Assembly (NCBI GenBank): GCA_035529855.1
Contig: DATKVX010000124.1
Location: forward strand, 1-57,403
Reading direction: 5' to 3'
DNA length: 57,403 nucleotides
DNA from: a bacterium
Lineage (GTDB): Bacteria > RBG-13-66-14 > B26-G2 > WVWN01
A model generated the notes under the pieces. It worked only from the letters and a program-made list of their open reading frames with translations. It did no database searches and was not told the DNA's origin. Shown in pieces: positions 49,623-57,403 of this stretch. Each line of letters begins with the position of its first letter. The stretch's first letter is position 1. The position numbers and the translations under genes were made by a program.

Positions 49623-50828
49623 ATGCTTATCAAGCGGGTCATCAATGCTACGGGCGTAATCCTGCATACCGGCGCGGGCCGCGCGCCGTTCGGGCCCGCC
49701 GTCCTCGCGCGCGTCTCCCAAATCCTGGAGGGGTACTGCAACCTCGAGGTGGATTTGGAGAGCGGCGAGCGCGGCCAACGCAACACGCTGGTCGCGGCGC
49801 CGCTGCGCGAGCTGACGGGGGCCGAAGACGCATTAGCGGTGAACAACAACGCCGGCGCGGTGCTGCTTGCCCTCCACGCCCTCGGCCGCGGCAGGCCCGC
49901 GGCGGCCAGCCGGGGGCAACTCGTCGAGATCGGCGGCGCCTTCCGTCTACCTGAGGTTATGGCCTCCGGCGGCGTCGAACTCATGCCGGTCGGCACGGCC
50001 AACGTGACGCACCTCGACGATTTCCGGCGCGCGCTCGACGCCGGCGCGTCGCTCGTCGTGCTGGCCCACCGCAGCAATTTCTACTACCGCGGCCGGTTCG
50101 ACGAGCCGCGGGCCGACGAAGTGGTGGCCTTGGCCGCGGCGTACGACAGGCCCGTATTGTACGATTTGGGCAGCGGTTTGCTCAGCACGTCGTTGTACCC
50201 GGACCTGGTTTCGCCCGACGAGCCGTCGGTGGAGAATTTGCTGGACGCGGGCGTCGACGTTGTATGTTTCTCGGCGGATAAATTGCTGGGCGGCCCGCAG
50301 GCCGGCGTCGCGGTGGGGAAGGCCGCGGCCGTCGGCGAATTGCGGCGCGACGGTTTGTACCGGGCGCTGAGGGTCGGGAAGGAGACGTACGCCTTGCTCG
50401 GGGCGGTGCTCGAGACGTACCTCGACGGCGACGCGTTGGACGAGGTTCCGACGTATCGTTTGCTTACGCGCTCGGCGGAAGACTTGGAGAGGATGGCCGA
50501 CGCCGCGGCCGGTTTTTTCCGGAAGGCCGGCGCGGCCGGTGATTCTCGGAAGGCCGGCGCCGCCGGTTTGGAGATATCCACCGCCCGGGCGGAGTCGTAC
50601 GTCGGCGGCGGGACGCTGCCGTACGTTCGTTTGCCGACTTCCGTCGTCGTACTGAGGCACGGCGGCCTTTCGCCGCACGCGCTGAGCGGTGCACTGCGGC
50701 GCCTCGAGCCGCCGGTCCTGGCTCGCGCCGCCGGCGAAGCCGTGTACGTAGATATGCGGAGCGTCCCGGAGGATGATTTGCCGCTGCTCGAGCGAGCGCT
50801 CGAGACCCTGGCGGCCGAGCTGGCCTAG
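49623..50828 (+). CDS. selA: L-seryl-tRNA(Sec) selenium transferase SelA
   Basis: PLP enzyme converting Ser-tRNA(Sec) to Sec-tRNA(Sec). 401 residues: INATGVILHTGAGRAPFG, YCNLEVDLESGERGQR, AVNNNAGAVLLALHALG, SRGQLVEIGGAFRLPEVM, the PLP-lysine motif CFSADKLLGGPQAG (Lys about residue 220), and RALRVGKET with the two arginines of the selenophosphate site region. The usual N-terminal helical domain of about 50-60 residues is missing, so tRNA recognition may differ, and a non-Sec SelA-like role must be kept open. Its presence supports Sec decoding of the two UGA genes at 46 kb. selB, selC and selD are not in the window. Confidence 0.88.
   Translation: MLIKRVINATGVILHTGAGRAPFGPAVLARVSQILEGYCNLEVDLESGERGQRNTLVAAPLRELTGAEDALAVNNNAGAVLLALHALGRGRPAAASRGQLVEIGGAFRLPEVMASGGVELMPVGTANVTHLDDFRRALDAGASLVVLAHRSNFYYRGRFDEPRADEVVALAAAYDRPVLYDLGSGLLSTSLYPDLVSPDEPSVENLLDAGVDVVCFSADKLLGGPQAGVAVGKAAAVGELRRDGLYRALRVGKETYALLGAVLETYLDGDALDEVPTYRLLTRSAEDLERMADAAAGFFRKAGAAGDSRKAGAAGLEISTARAESYVGGGTLPYVRLPTSVVVLRHGGLSPHALSGALRRLEPPVLARAAGEAVYVDMRSVPEDDLPLLERALETLAAELA
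50520..50567 (+). repeat. In-frame 27-base-period duplication inside selA
   Basis: Two 21-base units (50520-50540 and 50547-50567, one mismatch) encode RKAGAAG twice, separated by Asp-Ser. It adds a flexible insertion to SelA between the core and the C-terminal domain; it looks like a recent slippage duplication. Confidence 0.8.
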
Positions 50829-50879
50829 CGCCGTCGGTTCAAATGCCGCTTTACGGGGCGGGCGAGCCGGTAATTTAAC

Positions 50880-50908
50880 TTGACAACAAAGCGACAAATC
50901 GTTAATAT
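50880..50908 (+). promoter_or_regulatory. Promoter of the PorV-TPR gene
   Basis: TTGACA, 17-base spacer, TAATAT, 53 bases before the ATG. Confidence 0.75.
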
Positions 50909-50961
50909 TACGTGAGTATTGTGCGGTCTTAGGTGTTTTGCCTAGGCGCGTTGCAGGTAGT

Positions 50962-52899
50962 ATGGCCTTTAAGAGAGCAGCTTGGCCGTTGCTTCTCGTC
51001 GCGTGGGCCGCCCCCTTCGCGGCGGCTAAGAGCGGCGAGACCACGGCGACGTTTTTAACGCTCGGCGTCGGCGGCCGTCCGTCGGCGATGGGCGAGGCGT
51101 ACGCCGGCCTCGCCGAGGGCGTCAACGCGTTGGCGTACAACCCGGCGGGCGTCGCGAACCTGGACGCGGCCGAGGTGTCGGCGATGCACGCCGAATGGCT
51201 CCAGGGTCTTCGGTACGAATACGTAGCGTTCGCCTACCCGCTGTCGTGGGGGACGTTGGGAGGGGCCGTGCGGGCGTTGACCGCCGGCGGCTTCGAGCTG
51301 CGGACCGACCCCGATAACCCGTCCGAAGAACCCGAGGGGACGTTCGGCGCCACCGACATCGCCGTCGACGTCAGTTACGCGTACGCGTTGAACGGGGTGT
51401 TGGCTGTGGGCGCCAACGCCAAAGTGATAAGCCAGAAGATACACAACGTTTCGGCCACCGGCGTCGCGGGCGACGTCGGCCTGTATTGGGTACCGCTGGC
51501 GTCGTTGAGCGCGGGGTTGGCGGCGCGGAACCTGGGCCCGCCTATCACGTTCGAAGAGGAGTCGAGCCCGCTCCCTATGACGGCGGAAGTAGGGCTCGGG
51601 TACCGTTTGTTTAATCGCATGTTGGTTTTGGGCGGGGCGGTCGAGAAACCGTTCAAAGACGATTTATTGTACAAAGGCGGCGTCGAGTATTCCCCCTTCG
51701 AATTCATTTCGGGGCGCGTCGGTTACCTCTACGGCTTGGATACCCAGGGGAATACGGGCCTGACCAGCGGCTTGGGGGTGAACGTAGCGGGGTTTTCCTT
51801 CGACTTCGCGGTGGCGCCCTACGGCGGCCTGGGCACGACGTATCGCGCGGGCTTTACGTACGCCTTCGGCCGGGAGCGGCGGCGCATCACCGAGGAAGTC
51901 GCGGCCGAGTTCGAGAAGCGGCGCCAGGAGATGATCGCCTCTTTATCGGCCAAGGCCGAGGGTTACTACGGCGCCGGTAATTATCAAGGGGCGGTGGACA
52001 CCTGGGACCTGATATTGGTTTGGGACCCCGAGAAAGCGGAGGCCGCGGCGAAGTTGGAGGAGGCGCGCGACCGGTTGAACGAACAACTCGTCGCGGCGCA
52101 CGTCGAGCGGGCGGAGGCTTTCTTCGCCGCCGGCAAGTACAGCGAAGCGGCGCTGGAGTACTCGTTGGCGCAAAAGATAGACCCGACGAACGGGGCCGCC
52201 GTCGCCGGCCTCGCCCGGGCCGAGGAGGAATTGGCCAAGGAGGAGGCGCGTCAAAAGGAGGAAATAGCGGGGTTGCTCGAGCAGGCCCGGGCGGCGTACA
52301 GCCGGGGGGAGTACTTGACGGCCGTCGCGAGGTGGGAATCGGTTCTGGGGCTCGAGCCCGGCAACGCCGAAGCCTCCGCCAACCTCGAGGACGCGCGGGC
52401 GCGCGTGGGCAGTATGGTCGATAAATACAAAACGGCCGCGCGCCGTTATACCGACGCGCGAGATTGGGTTGCGGCGGCGTCCAATTGGGACCGCGCCCTC
52501 CGGTTGGCGCCCGACGACGCCGAAGGCGCGGCCGGCCGCGCGGATGCTCGCGCCGTCCTGGCCCGCGAGGCCGAGAGCTCCGTCAACGCCGGCGTCGCGT
52601 TGTACGAGCGCGGCGATTTGAACGGCGCCGAGGCCAAGATGGTAACCGCTTTGAACCTGCAACCGGGTAACGCCCGGGCTAGCTCCTATTTGAATAAGAT
52701 ACGAAAAAAACGGGCGGCGCAGAAAGAAGCCGGGGTAGACTATACTTCCATATATATGAAAGGCGTCCAGGCCTATACCAATAACCAATACCGGGCGGCT
52801 ATCGCTTATTGGCAGCAGATACCGGCCAAAGACCCGCTCTACCGCAAGGCCCAGACGAACATCAAACGTGCGAAAGCGGTGCTTAAAGAACTCGAGTAG
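50962..52899 (+). CDS. PorV-like outer-membrane barrel fused to TPR repeats
   Basis: 645 residues. Signal peptide LLLVAWAAPFAAA; the PorV/UPF0164 hallmark GVGGRPSAMGEAYAGLAEGV then ALAYNPAGVANL, with a barrel to about residue 300 (TYRAGFTYAFGRERR). About five tetratricopeptide units follow (AEGYYGAGNYQGAVDTWDLI, AEAFFAAGKYSEAALEYSLA, ARAAYSRGEYLTAVARWESV, GVALYERGDLNGAEAKMVTA, GVQAYTNNQYRAAIAYWQQI). Such fusions could hold secretion or assembly partners in the periplasm. ATG preferred to an upstream TTG. Near T9SS-sorted cargo downstream. Confidence 0.88.
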   Translation: MAFKRAAWPLLLVAWAAPFAAAKSGETTATFLTLGVGGRPSAMGEAYAGLAEGVNALAYNPAGVANLDAAEVSAMHAEWLQGLRYEYVAFAYPLSWGTLGGAVRALTAGGFELRTDPDNPSEEPEGTFGATDIAVDVSYAYALNGVLAVGANAKVISQKIHNVSATGVAGDVGLYWVPLASLSAGLAARNLGPPITFEEESSPLPMTAEVGLGYRLFNRMLVLGGAVEKPFKDDLLYKGGVEYSPFEFISGRVGYLYGLDTQGNTGLTSGLGVNVAGFSFDFAVAPYGGLGTTYRAGFTYAFGRERRRITEEVAAEFEKRRQEMIASLSAKAEGYYGAGNYQGAVDTWDLILVWDPEKAEAAAKLEEARDRLNEQLVAAHVERAEAFFAAGKYSEAALEYSLAQKIDPTNGAAVAGLARAEEELAKEEARQKEEIAGLLEQARAAYSRGEYLTAVARWESVLGLEPGNAEASANLEDARARVGSMVDKYKTAARRYTDARDWVAAASNWDRALRLAPDDAEGAAGRADARAVLAREAESSVNAGVALYERGDLNGAEAKMVTALNLQPGNARASSYLNKIRKKRAAQKEAGVDYTSIYMKGVQAYTNNQYRAAIAYWQQIPAKDPLYRKAQTNIKRAKAVLKELE

Positions 52900-52950
52900 C
52901 GTAATGTACGGTATCTTCCGCGAAGTCGCGGCGGCGGACGTGATGGATTC

Positions 52951-55608
52951 GTGTTGAGGAAAGCGGTAATTGCGTCGGCGTTATGCGCTTTTGTCGTGTG
53001 GCAGGGCGGCGCGGCGCCCGGCGGCGACGCGCGTAAGTTGAAGTGGGCGGAGGGGTTGAGAGCCGAGAGAGCCCGGGCGGCCGCGGGCCGCGAGCCCTTA
53101 TCCGCCGAAACGGCTCGGGCTTTGACCCCCTCGTCGGACGGTAAGCTAAAGGACTGGGTCCAGGAGCGCTGGGACGGTCCGGTATCGAAAAGTTGGAACC
53201 TGAACGACTCCTATTGGGGAAAGACCGACGGGATCGACCTGTACTTCATGCCGCCGTTTATCGGCGCCGGGGCCGCGTGGGGAGCGCGGCGCGAGTTGCC
53301 GATGTCTACGGCCGGCCGTTTCGCCGTTTCTTCCGCCGCCGGGAAAACCTGTATTCTTTTAGGCGGCGCGGACGCCGCGAGTACGGGCGTGGTTTGTTAC
53401 GCCGAGGACCGCGAAGGCGCCAACTGGAAGACGTCCCAGGTCAAAGAGAGCGGCGGCTTCCAGGCTAAGGCGGTCCTGGACTTATGCTGGGCGCCTAAAA
53501 CCACTTCCGGTTACGTATTCGCGGCGACCAGTATAGCGAAGACCGGCACGCCGAAAACCCCCCTGTTTTATTACGACGGGCCGGTACCCGCGTCGTTTTG
53601 GGTTTCGGCTGTGGAATACAGGTCGGTCCCGCCTCGTACGGTATATGATTTCAGCGCCGTGGCACCGGGCCCGATGGGCCCGAACGCGGCGGTTTACGCG
53701 GGTTACTCGGGCGCGAGCGTCGGCACGGCGCAAGTTTACTATTATAGCGAGCCGGGGTGGGATTTATTAGGTACGTTAACGGGCGCCAAAGACGTTCACG
53801 CGTTGTACGCCACCGATACCGGCGTCCTGGCCGGGACCGGGCCGCGCGGTATAATTTACGAATGGAACGGGAGTAGTTGGAGCCCGAAACCCGTAACGGG
53901 GTTGACGACGGGGGATATCAAAGACATCGTCAAAGTCGGCGCGTATTATTACGCCGCCGCCGCCAACTGCTCGCCCGGGGGCGAGGCGCGGCTCTTCCGC
54001 ACCAGGGACTTCGCCCAGTGGGAGGACGTAACGCCCCGGGCGACGGGCGTAGAGGTGCTTTCCGAGTTCGTGGCGGTGGCCGAATTCGGCAAGGACGGCG
54101 CGGTCGTCGCGGTGGGAGACGGCTTTGACCGTTTTTACGTCAGCCAAAATCCCGCCCCCGCGAATTGGGGTGTGGTCGGCGGTGAAGCCGGCGCGGCCGG
54201 CAAAGCCGTCGTCCACGTCCGCTCGGGCAGCGACTTTTGGGGGAACTTCTTCGGGTACGAAAAAGACAATCACGCCTACGCCGGGAAATTGCAGGGGTTT
54301 AAGAACGGCGGCGTCCTTTACTCGTCTATATACGATTCCTACGACAAGCTCATACGATATAAAAAGTTGGAGTTCGAGGGGGCGACGGCCTCCGGCGGCG
54401 CGACGTTCTGGTTACGCGCGGCCGCGGACTACGGCGAATTCGGAACGCCCGGGGGCGGCTCGGGCGAGCCGGCTTGGATTAAAGTTACGCCCGGCGAACC
54501 CTTGCCGGACCAACTTAGCAACAAGAGGTACATCCAATACAAGGTCCGTCTCGACGTACCCGACGGCCAGAAGTTCCCGCCCGTAGTCAAAAAGGTGCGG
54601 CTCGCGATGGACTCGACGTACGCCAAAGTAACCGGTACGTCCCCGGCGGGCGGGACCAAAGACCACAACGTCGACGTTCCCGTAAAGTTGATTTTCTCGA
54701 AGGATATCCGGGACGCCACCATTTCCAAGGAGAACGTTAAGATAAACGGGAAGACCCGGGAATACAAATGGTATTTCGACAGCTACGACGAGAATACTTG
54801 CGGATACGTCATCGACCACCAGGATTTCGAAGCTTACGACGAAATAACGGTGACCTTGGAGAGTATCCCGCGTCGGGAAGTTAGAGATAAAGACGGGTGG
54901 GAGATCGACCCCGACGGCGACGGCCAGCCGGGCGGCGAGTACAAATTCGTTTTTAGCGTCGGCTCGGGGGGCGGCGGCGAAACTACGGGCCCGAAGGTAT
55001 ACAACGTAACGGTGGAGCCCAACCCCACCTTCGGCGCCGAGAAAATAAATATCACCGCGACGGCCGACGATACCGAGACCGGCAAATCCGACATCGTAGC
55101 GGCGGAATACTCCTTCGGCCCCAGCGCCGCGCCCGCGGGTAAAGGTACGCCGATGGAAGGTGAGTTCGGGACCCCCAAGGCCGAAGTGTGGGCGGAGGCG
55201 GACATCGGCGGAGTCAGCCAGGGCGAGAAGCGGCTTATAGTGTACGTGCGCGCGATGGATAAACCCGGCAATTGGGGCGACCCCACCGCCGCGCCCATAT
55301 TCATCAGGCCCCCGGAGTTCCTGCCGGAGGAATACGTTTACTTCTACCCGAATCCGTGTCGCGGCGACGACGGGTATTTTCACTATTTCGTCACCCACGA
55401 CAGCGAGATTACGGTGCGCATCTTCGACGTACGAGGCCGGTTGGTCGACAAGCTCGATACGAGGGCCGCGGCCTATTCCGGCGAAAGGGGCCTGCGGTGG
55501 GACGTTTCGCGCATCGGCGCCGACGTTTACATTTTCCAGTTCACGGCGCGGGCGCTCGCCACCGGCGAGGTGGCGACCGTCACCAAGAAGTTAGCCGTAT
55601 TGAAGTAA
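52951..55608 (+). CDS. Secreted multidomain protein with type IX sorting domain
   Basis: 885 residues, GTG start. Signal AVIASALCAFVVWQGGAAPG; a propeller-like first half (repeats such as GKTCILLGGADAASTGVVCY, KDVHALYATDTGVLAGTGPR, GDIKDIVKVGAYYYAAAANC). An Ig-like Big_5-type domain follows (VTGTSPAGGTKDHNVDVPVK, LIFSKDIRDATISKENVKIN), then a second Ig-like module and a C-terminal T9SS type A sorting domain (VYFYPNPCRGDDGYF, ITVRIFDVRGRLVDKLD, ending TKKLAVLK). No catalytic domain seen; probably a surface or matrix protein. It lies 51 bases after the PorV-TPR gene, a possible cargo-partner pair. Confidence 0.85.
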   Translation: MLRKAVIASALCAFVVWQGGAAPGGDARKLKWAEGLRAERARAAAGREPLSAETARALTPSSDGKLKDWVQERWDGPVSKSWNLNDSYWGKTDGIDLYFMPPFIGAGAAWGARRELPMSTAGRFAVSSAAGKTCILLGGADAASTGVVCYAEDREGANWKTSQVKESGGFQAKAVLDLCWAPKTTSGYVFAATSIAKTGTPKTPLFYYDGPVPASFWVSAVEYRSVPPRTVYDFSAVAPGPMGPNAAVYAGYSGASVGTAQVYYYSEPGWDLLGTLTGAKDVHALYATDTGVLAGTGPRGIIYEWNGSSWSPKPVTGLTTGDIKDIVKVGAYYYAAAANCSPGGEARLFRTRDFAQWEDVTPRATGVEVLSEFVAVAEFGKDGAVVAVGDGFDRFYVSQNPAPANWGVVGGEAGAAGKAVVHVRSGSDFWGNFFGYEKDNHAYAGKLQGFKNGGVLYSSIYDSYDKLIRYKKLEFEGATASGGATFWLRAAADYGEFGTPGGGSGEPAWIKVTPGEPLPDQLSNKRYIQYKVRLDVPDGQKFPPVVKKVRLAMDSTYAKVTGTSPAGGTKDHNVDVPVKLIFSKDIRDATISKENVKINGKTREYKWYFDSYDENTCGYVIDHQDFEAYDEITVTLESIPRREVRDKDGWEIDPDGDGQPGGEYKFVFSVGSGGGGETTGPKVYNVTVEPNPTFGAEKINITATADDTETGKSDIVAAEYSFGPSAAPAGKGTPMEGEFGTPKAEVWAEADIGGVSQGEKRLIVYVRAMDKPGNWGDPTAAPIFIRPPEFLPEEYVYFYPNPCRGDDGYFHYFVTHDSEITVRIFDVRGRLVDKLDTRAAAYSGERGLRWDVSRIGADVYIFQFTARALATGEVATVTKKLAVLK

Positions 55609-55634
55609 AGAGGCTTTAAAGGCCGGCCTATACG

Positions 55635-57053
55635 ATGCCCCTTAAGTTTAAAATCGCTCTATTCGTCGTCCTGCTGATGGTGGTCGTTACCGGCGTCGCC
55701 GGCGTTTTGATTACGGGTCGGATGGAGTCCTCGCTCCGGCGGGAGATCGAGATGCGCGGCGAGGCGTTGGCTCGCAATCTCGCCGCCAACGTCGAAGACC
55801 CGCTGTCGCAAGGCGACGACCTTTACATCGCGCGGTTCACCACCGGCGCTATGGACAACGCCGGCGTAGTGTACGCCATAGTCGTCGGCGACGACGGCCG
55901 CATCGCCGGCTACCGCGACGCGGCCCACGACGATTTCACCCCCTTCATGGGCAAGCCGTACGAGCCGCCCCCGGGGGTCGAACCGCTGGGGAAGCGCGAG
56001 TTCCTCAGCCAAACGTACGACGCCCCCCGTTGGGGGCCGATGTACGACGTCGCCGTGCCCGTGATGCTCGCCGACAAGAAGTCCATCGGCGCGGTTCACG
56101 TCGGCATATCGGGCGAGGGCGTCAAGCGCGCGGTCAACCGAACCAGGATTACGATCGGCGTCATTTCGGCGGCCGCCGTGTTGCTCGCCTTGTTGGGGTC
56201 GTTCGTGCTGGCCGGGTTCATTACGCGCCCTATAGACCGTTTGATGGCCGGCGTCCGCGAAATCCAGAAGGGCAACGGCTACGCCATGCAGCTGCCCATC
56301 ACTACCAGCGACGAGGTGGGTCACCTGACGCGCGCGTTTAACGACATGGTGAAATCCCTCGGCGAAAAAGAGCTCATCAAGGAGGCGTTCAGCCGGTATG
56401 TCTCGCGCCAGGTCGCGGGCTTGATCCTCGACGACCCCGATAAGTACATATCGACGCTCAAAGGCCAGCGGAAGACTATAACGGTGCTCTTCGCCGATAT
56501 CCGCGGGTTTACGCGCATCGCCGAGGCGCTGGGGCCGGAGCAAGTAGTGGCCATGCTCAACGTCTACTTGACGTATATGACGGACGTGATTTTCAGGCAC
56601 GAGGGCACGCTCGACAAGTTCCTGGGCGACGGCCTTATGGCTATCTTCGGCGCCCCGGTGGAGCAGCCCAACAGCACGCTTAACGCGGTGCGGGCCGGCC
56701 TCGGTATGCGGGAGAGGCTCCGCAAATTCAACCTCGCCCGCGAAATAGGCGGCGAGGAACCGGTACTCGTGGGGACCGGGATTAATTACGGCGACGCGAT
56801 CGTGGGCAATATCGGCTCGCGCGAACGTATGGACTACTCCGTCATCGGCGATACGGTGAACATCGCCCAGCGCATACAGACCTTCACCGAGGGGGGCCAA
56901 ATAATCCTGGCCGAGCCGGCCTACCGCCGCGTCGAGGACTACGTGGAGGTTAAGCCGCTGGGGCCCTACGAGCTCAAGGGAAAAAGGGAAAGGATAGAGC
57001 TGTTCGAGATCGTAAAGCTGAAGGAAGGTGTGGAGGAGAGCGGGGAGGAGTAG
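55635..57053 (+). CDS. Membrane sensor class III adenylate/guanylate cyclase
   Basis: 472 residues. TM1 (IALFVVLLMVVVTGVAGVLI), an extracytoplasmic sensor domain of about 130 residues (single-Cache/sCache-like, DNAGVVYAIVVGDDGRIAGY), TM2 (ITIGVISAAAVLLALLGSFV), a HAMP domain (RPIDRLMAGVREIQKGN), and the catalytic domain from about 275. Metal-binding Asp in VLFADIRGFTRIAE and KFLGDGLMAIFGAP; the transition-state Asn/Arg area ERMDYSVIGDTVNIAQRIQT. Predicted to make cyclic AMP from ATP on ligand sensing; base specificity is not certain. ATG start 26 bases after the secreted protein gene. Confidence 0.93.
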   Translation: MPLKFKIALFVVLLMVVVTGVAGVLITGRMESSLRREIEMRGEALARNLAANVEDPLSQGDDLYIARFTTGAMDNAGVVYAIVVGDDGRIAGYRDAAHDDFTPFMGKPYEPPPGVEPLGKREFLSQTYDAPRWGPMYDVAVPVMLADKKSIGAVHVGISGEGVKRAVNRTRITIGVISAAAVLLALLGSFVLAGFITRPIDRLMAGVREIQKGNGYAMQLPITTSDEVGHLTRAFNDMVKSLGEKELIKEAFSRYVSRQVAGLILDDPDKYISTLKGQRKTITVLFADIRGFTRIAEALGPEQVVAMLNVYLTYMTDVIFRHEGTLDKFLGDGLMAIFGAPVEQPNSTLNAVRAGLGMRERLRKFNLAREIGGEEPVLVGTGINYGDAIVGNIGSRERMDYSVIGDTVNIAQRIQTFTEGGQIILAEPAYRRVEDYVEVKPLGPYELKGKRERIELFEIVKLKEGVEESGEE

Positions 57054-57130
57054 CGCGCCGTACCGTCGTCGCCGACGGTCATTTAATTCCGTACGCGGCC
57101 GCGCTCGAGCGCGGTTTTATTTAGGCGAAA

Positions 57131-57156
57131 AAAAGCCCCGCTCGGCGGGGCGTTTT
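57131..57156. terminator. Bidirectional terminator between the cyclase and lon
   Basis: GCCCCGC-TCG-GCGGGGC flanked by AAAA on the left and GTTTTT on the right; the two genes converge on it. Confidence 0.92.
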
Positions 57157-57170
57157 TCGTCAGGGGGTTT

Positions 57171-57403
57171 TTACCGAGGCCGCGGCGCGGCGGCGGGTCG
57201 CGTTTCTTTTTTGCGCCCGGTGCGCGTGGGTTTTCCGGCTGCTTTACTTTTCTCGGATAGGCCGAAGCCGACGAGCGCGGCATTCAGGACGTCGCCGATG
57301 GTCTTGGCGTACGTTACGTGTACTTTGTCGCGGTGTTCCTCTTCGACCTCGAGGATGTCGCTCTCGTTTTCCTCGGGGAACAACACGTTGGGGATGTGGG
57401 CGC
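57171..57403 (-). CDS. lon: ATP-dependent protease Lon, C-terminal end only
   Basis: The last 77 residues of a gene running in from the right edge: HIPNVLFPEENESDILEVEE, then EHRDKVHVTYAKTIGDVLNA ending in AALVGFG, is the conserved C-terminus of the Lon proteolytic domain, followed by a basic tail (TGRKKETRPAAAPRPR). The catalytic Ser/Lys lie outside the window. It ends just after a shared terminator. Confidence 0.92.
   Translation of the reverse strand, partial: AHIPNVLFPEENESDILEVEEEHRDKVHVTYAKTIGDVLNAALVGFGLSEKSKAAGKPTRTGRKKETRPAAAPRPR

Noticed and set aside
50829-50870. T-arm-like GGTTCAAATGCC after selA, considered as a tRNA(Sec)
   Set aside because: The flanking bases do not form a T stem and no acceptor, D or anticodon arms can be drawn.
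1-57403. CRISPR arrays, insertion sequences, prophage genes, rRNA and tRNA genes
   Set aside because: No regularly spaced direct repeats, no transposase, integrase or phage proteins, and no recognisable stable RNA were seen anywhere in the window.

Overview
The window is a GC-rich, densely coded bacterial segment with about 44 supported protein genes, no rRNA or tRNA that I can see, no CRISPR array and no insertion sequence. Several features point to a Gram-negative bacterium near the Bacteroidetes/FCB group, possibly one of the high-GC candidate phyla: PorV/UPF0164-like barrels, a gingipain-type C25 protease and another secreted protein with type IX secretion (T9SS) style C-terminal sorting domains, an Omp85 protein, and Lys-rich histone-like peptides. 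The phylum assignment is inference.

Layout. 1-3000 (minus): a flavin/Fe-S oxidoreductase cut by the left edge, downstream of an ArsR-type regulator. 3400-8950 (plus): an acidic hypothetical protein, then an operon of a zinc-ribbon membrane protein, a DUF2207-like membrane protein ending in a Cys-Ala-Cys-Ala tail, a PqqD/PqqE-like radical SAM enzyme and a methyltransferase with a broken reading frame. 9000-19750 (minus): an envelope block of two tandem PorV-like paralogues, an NHL propeller, a 1150-residue surface protein, an Omp85 protein, a prepilin-peptidase-like protein and miaB. 19900-21690: glyA-rpiB. 21700-24712 (minus): a lipoprotein, a GT9 glycosyltransferase and a barrel protein. 24800-33616 (plus): dprA-topA-CDF transporter, a radical SAM protein, and pyrR with PyrB-like and PyrC-like proteins that both lack catalytic residues. 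33679-37818 (minus): C25 protease and phosphohexomutase. 37970-45843 (plus): a lipoprotein, nrdJ under a tandem NrdR operator, three tiny Lys-rich peptides, a homocysteine methyltransferase/MTHFR fusion, a DUF1844 protein and a DUF362-like protein. 45956-49527 (minus): CoA-binding protein, trxB, two short membrane genes with in-frame UGA, FmdB, a C2H2 lipoprotein and miaA. 49623-57053 (plus): selA, a PorV-TPR protein, a sorted secreted protein and a class III cyclase. The 3' end of lon closes the window.

Most striking result. Directly behind trxB, and overlapping it, are two adjacent homologous reading frames of 58 and 61 codons. Each is interrupted by one in-frame TGA at the equivalent position, between two hydrophobic segments, and each TGA is followed by a compact hairpin at the distance expected of a bacterial SECIS. 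selA lies about 3.5 kb away. I read these as a tandem pair of membrane selenoproteins linked to thioredoxin reductase. Gene finders would miss both or report four fragments.

Second is the 4.5-8 kb operon. A radical SAM enzyme with a RiPP-recognition-like N-terminus sits next to a membrane protein whose C-terminus holds seven alternating cysteines, which suggests post-translational modification of that tail. Third, three promoters (dprA, selA and the 24.7 kb barrel gene) place the start codon only 8-9 bases after the -10 box with no Shine-Dalgarno sequence, which suggests leaderless mRNAs.
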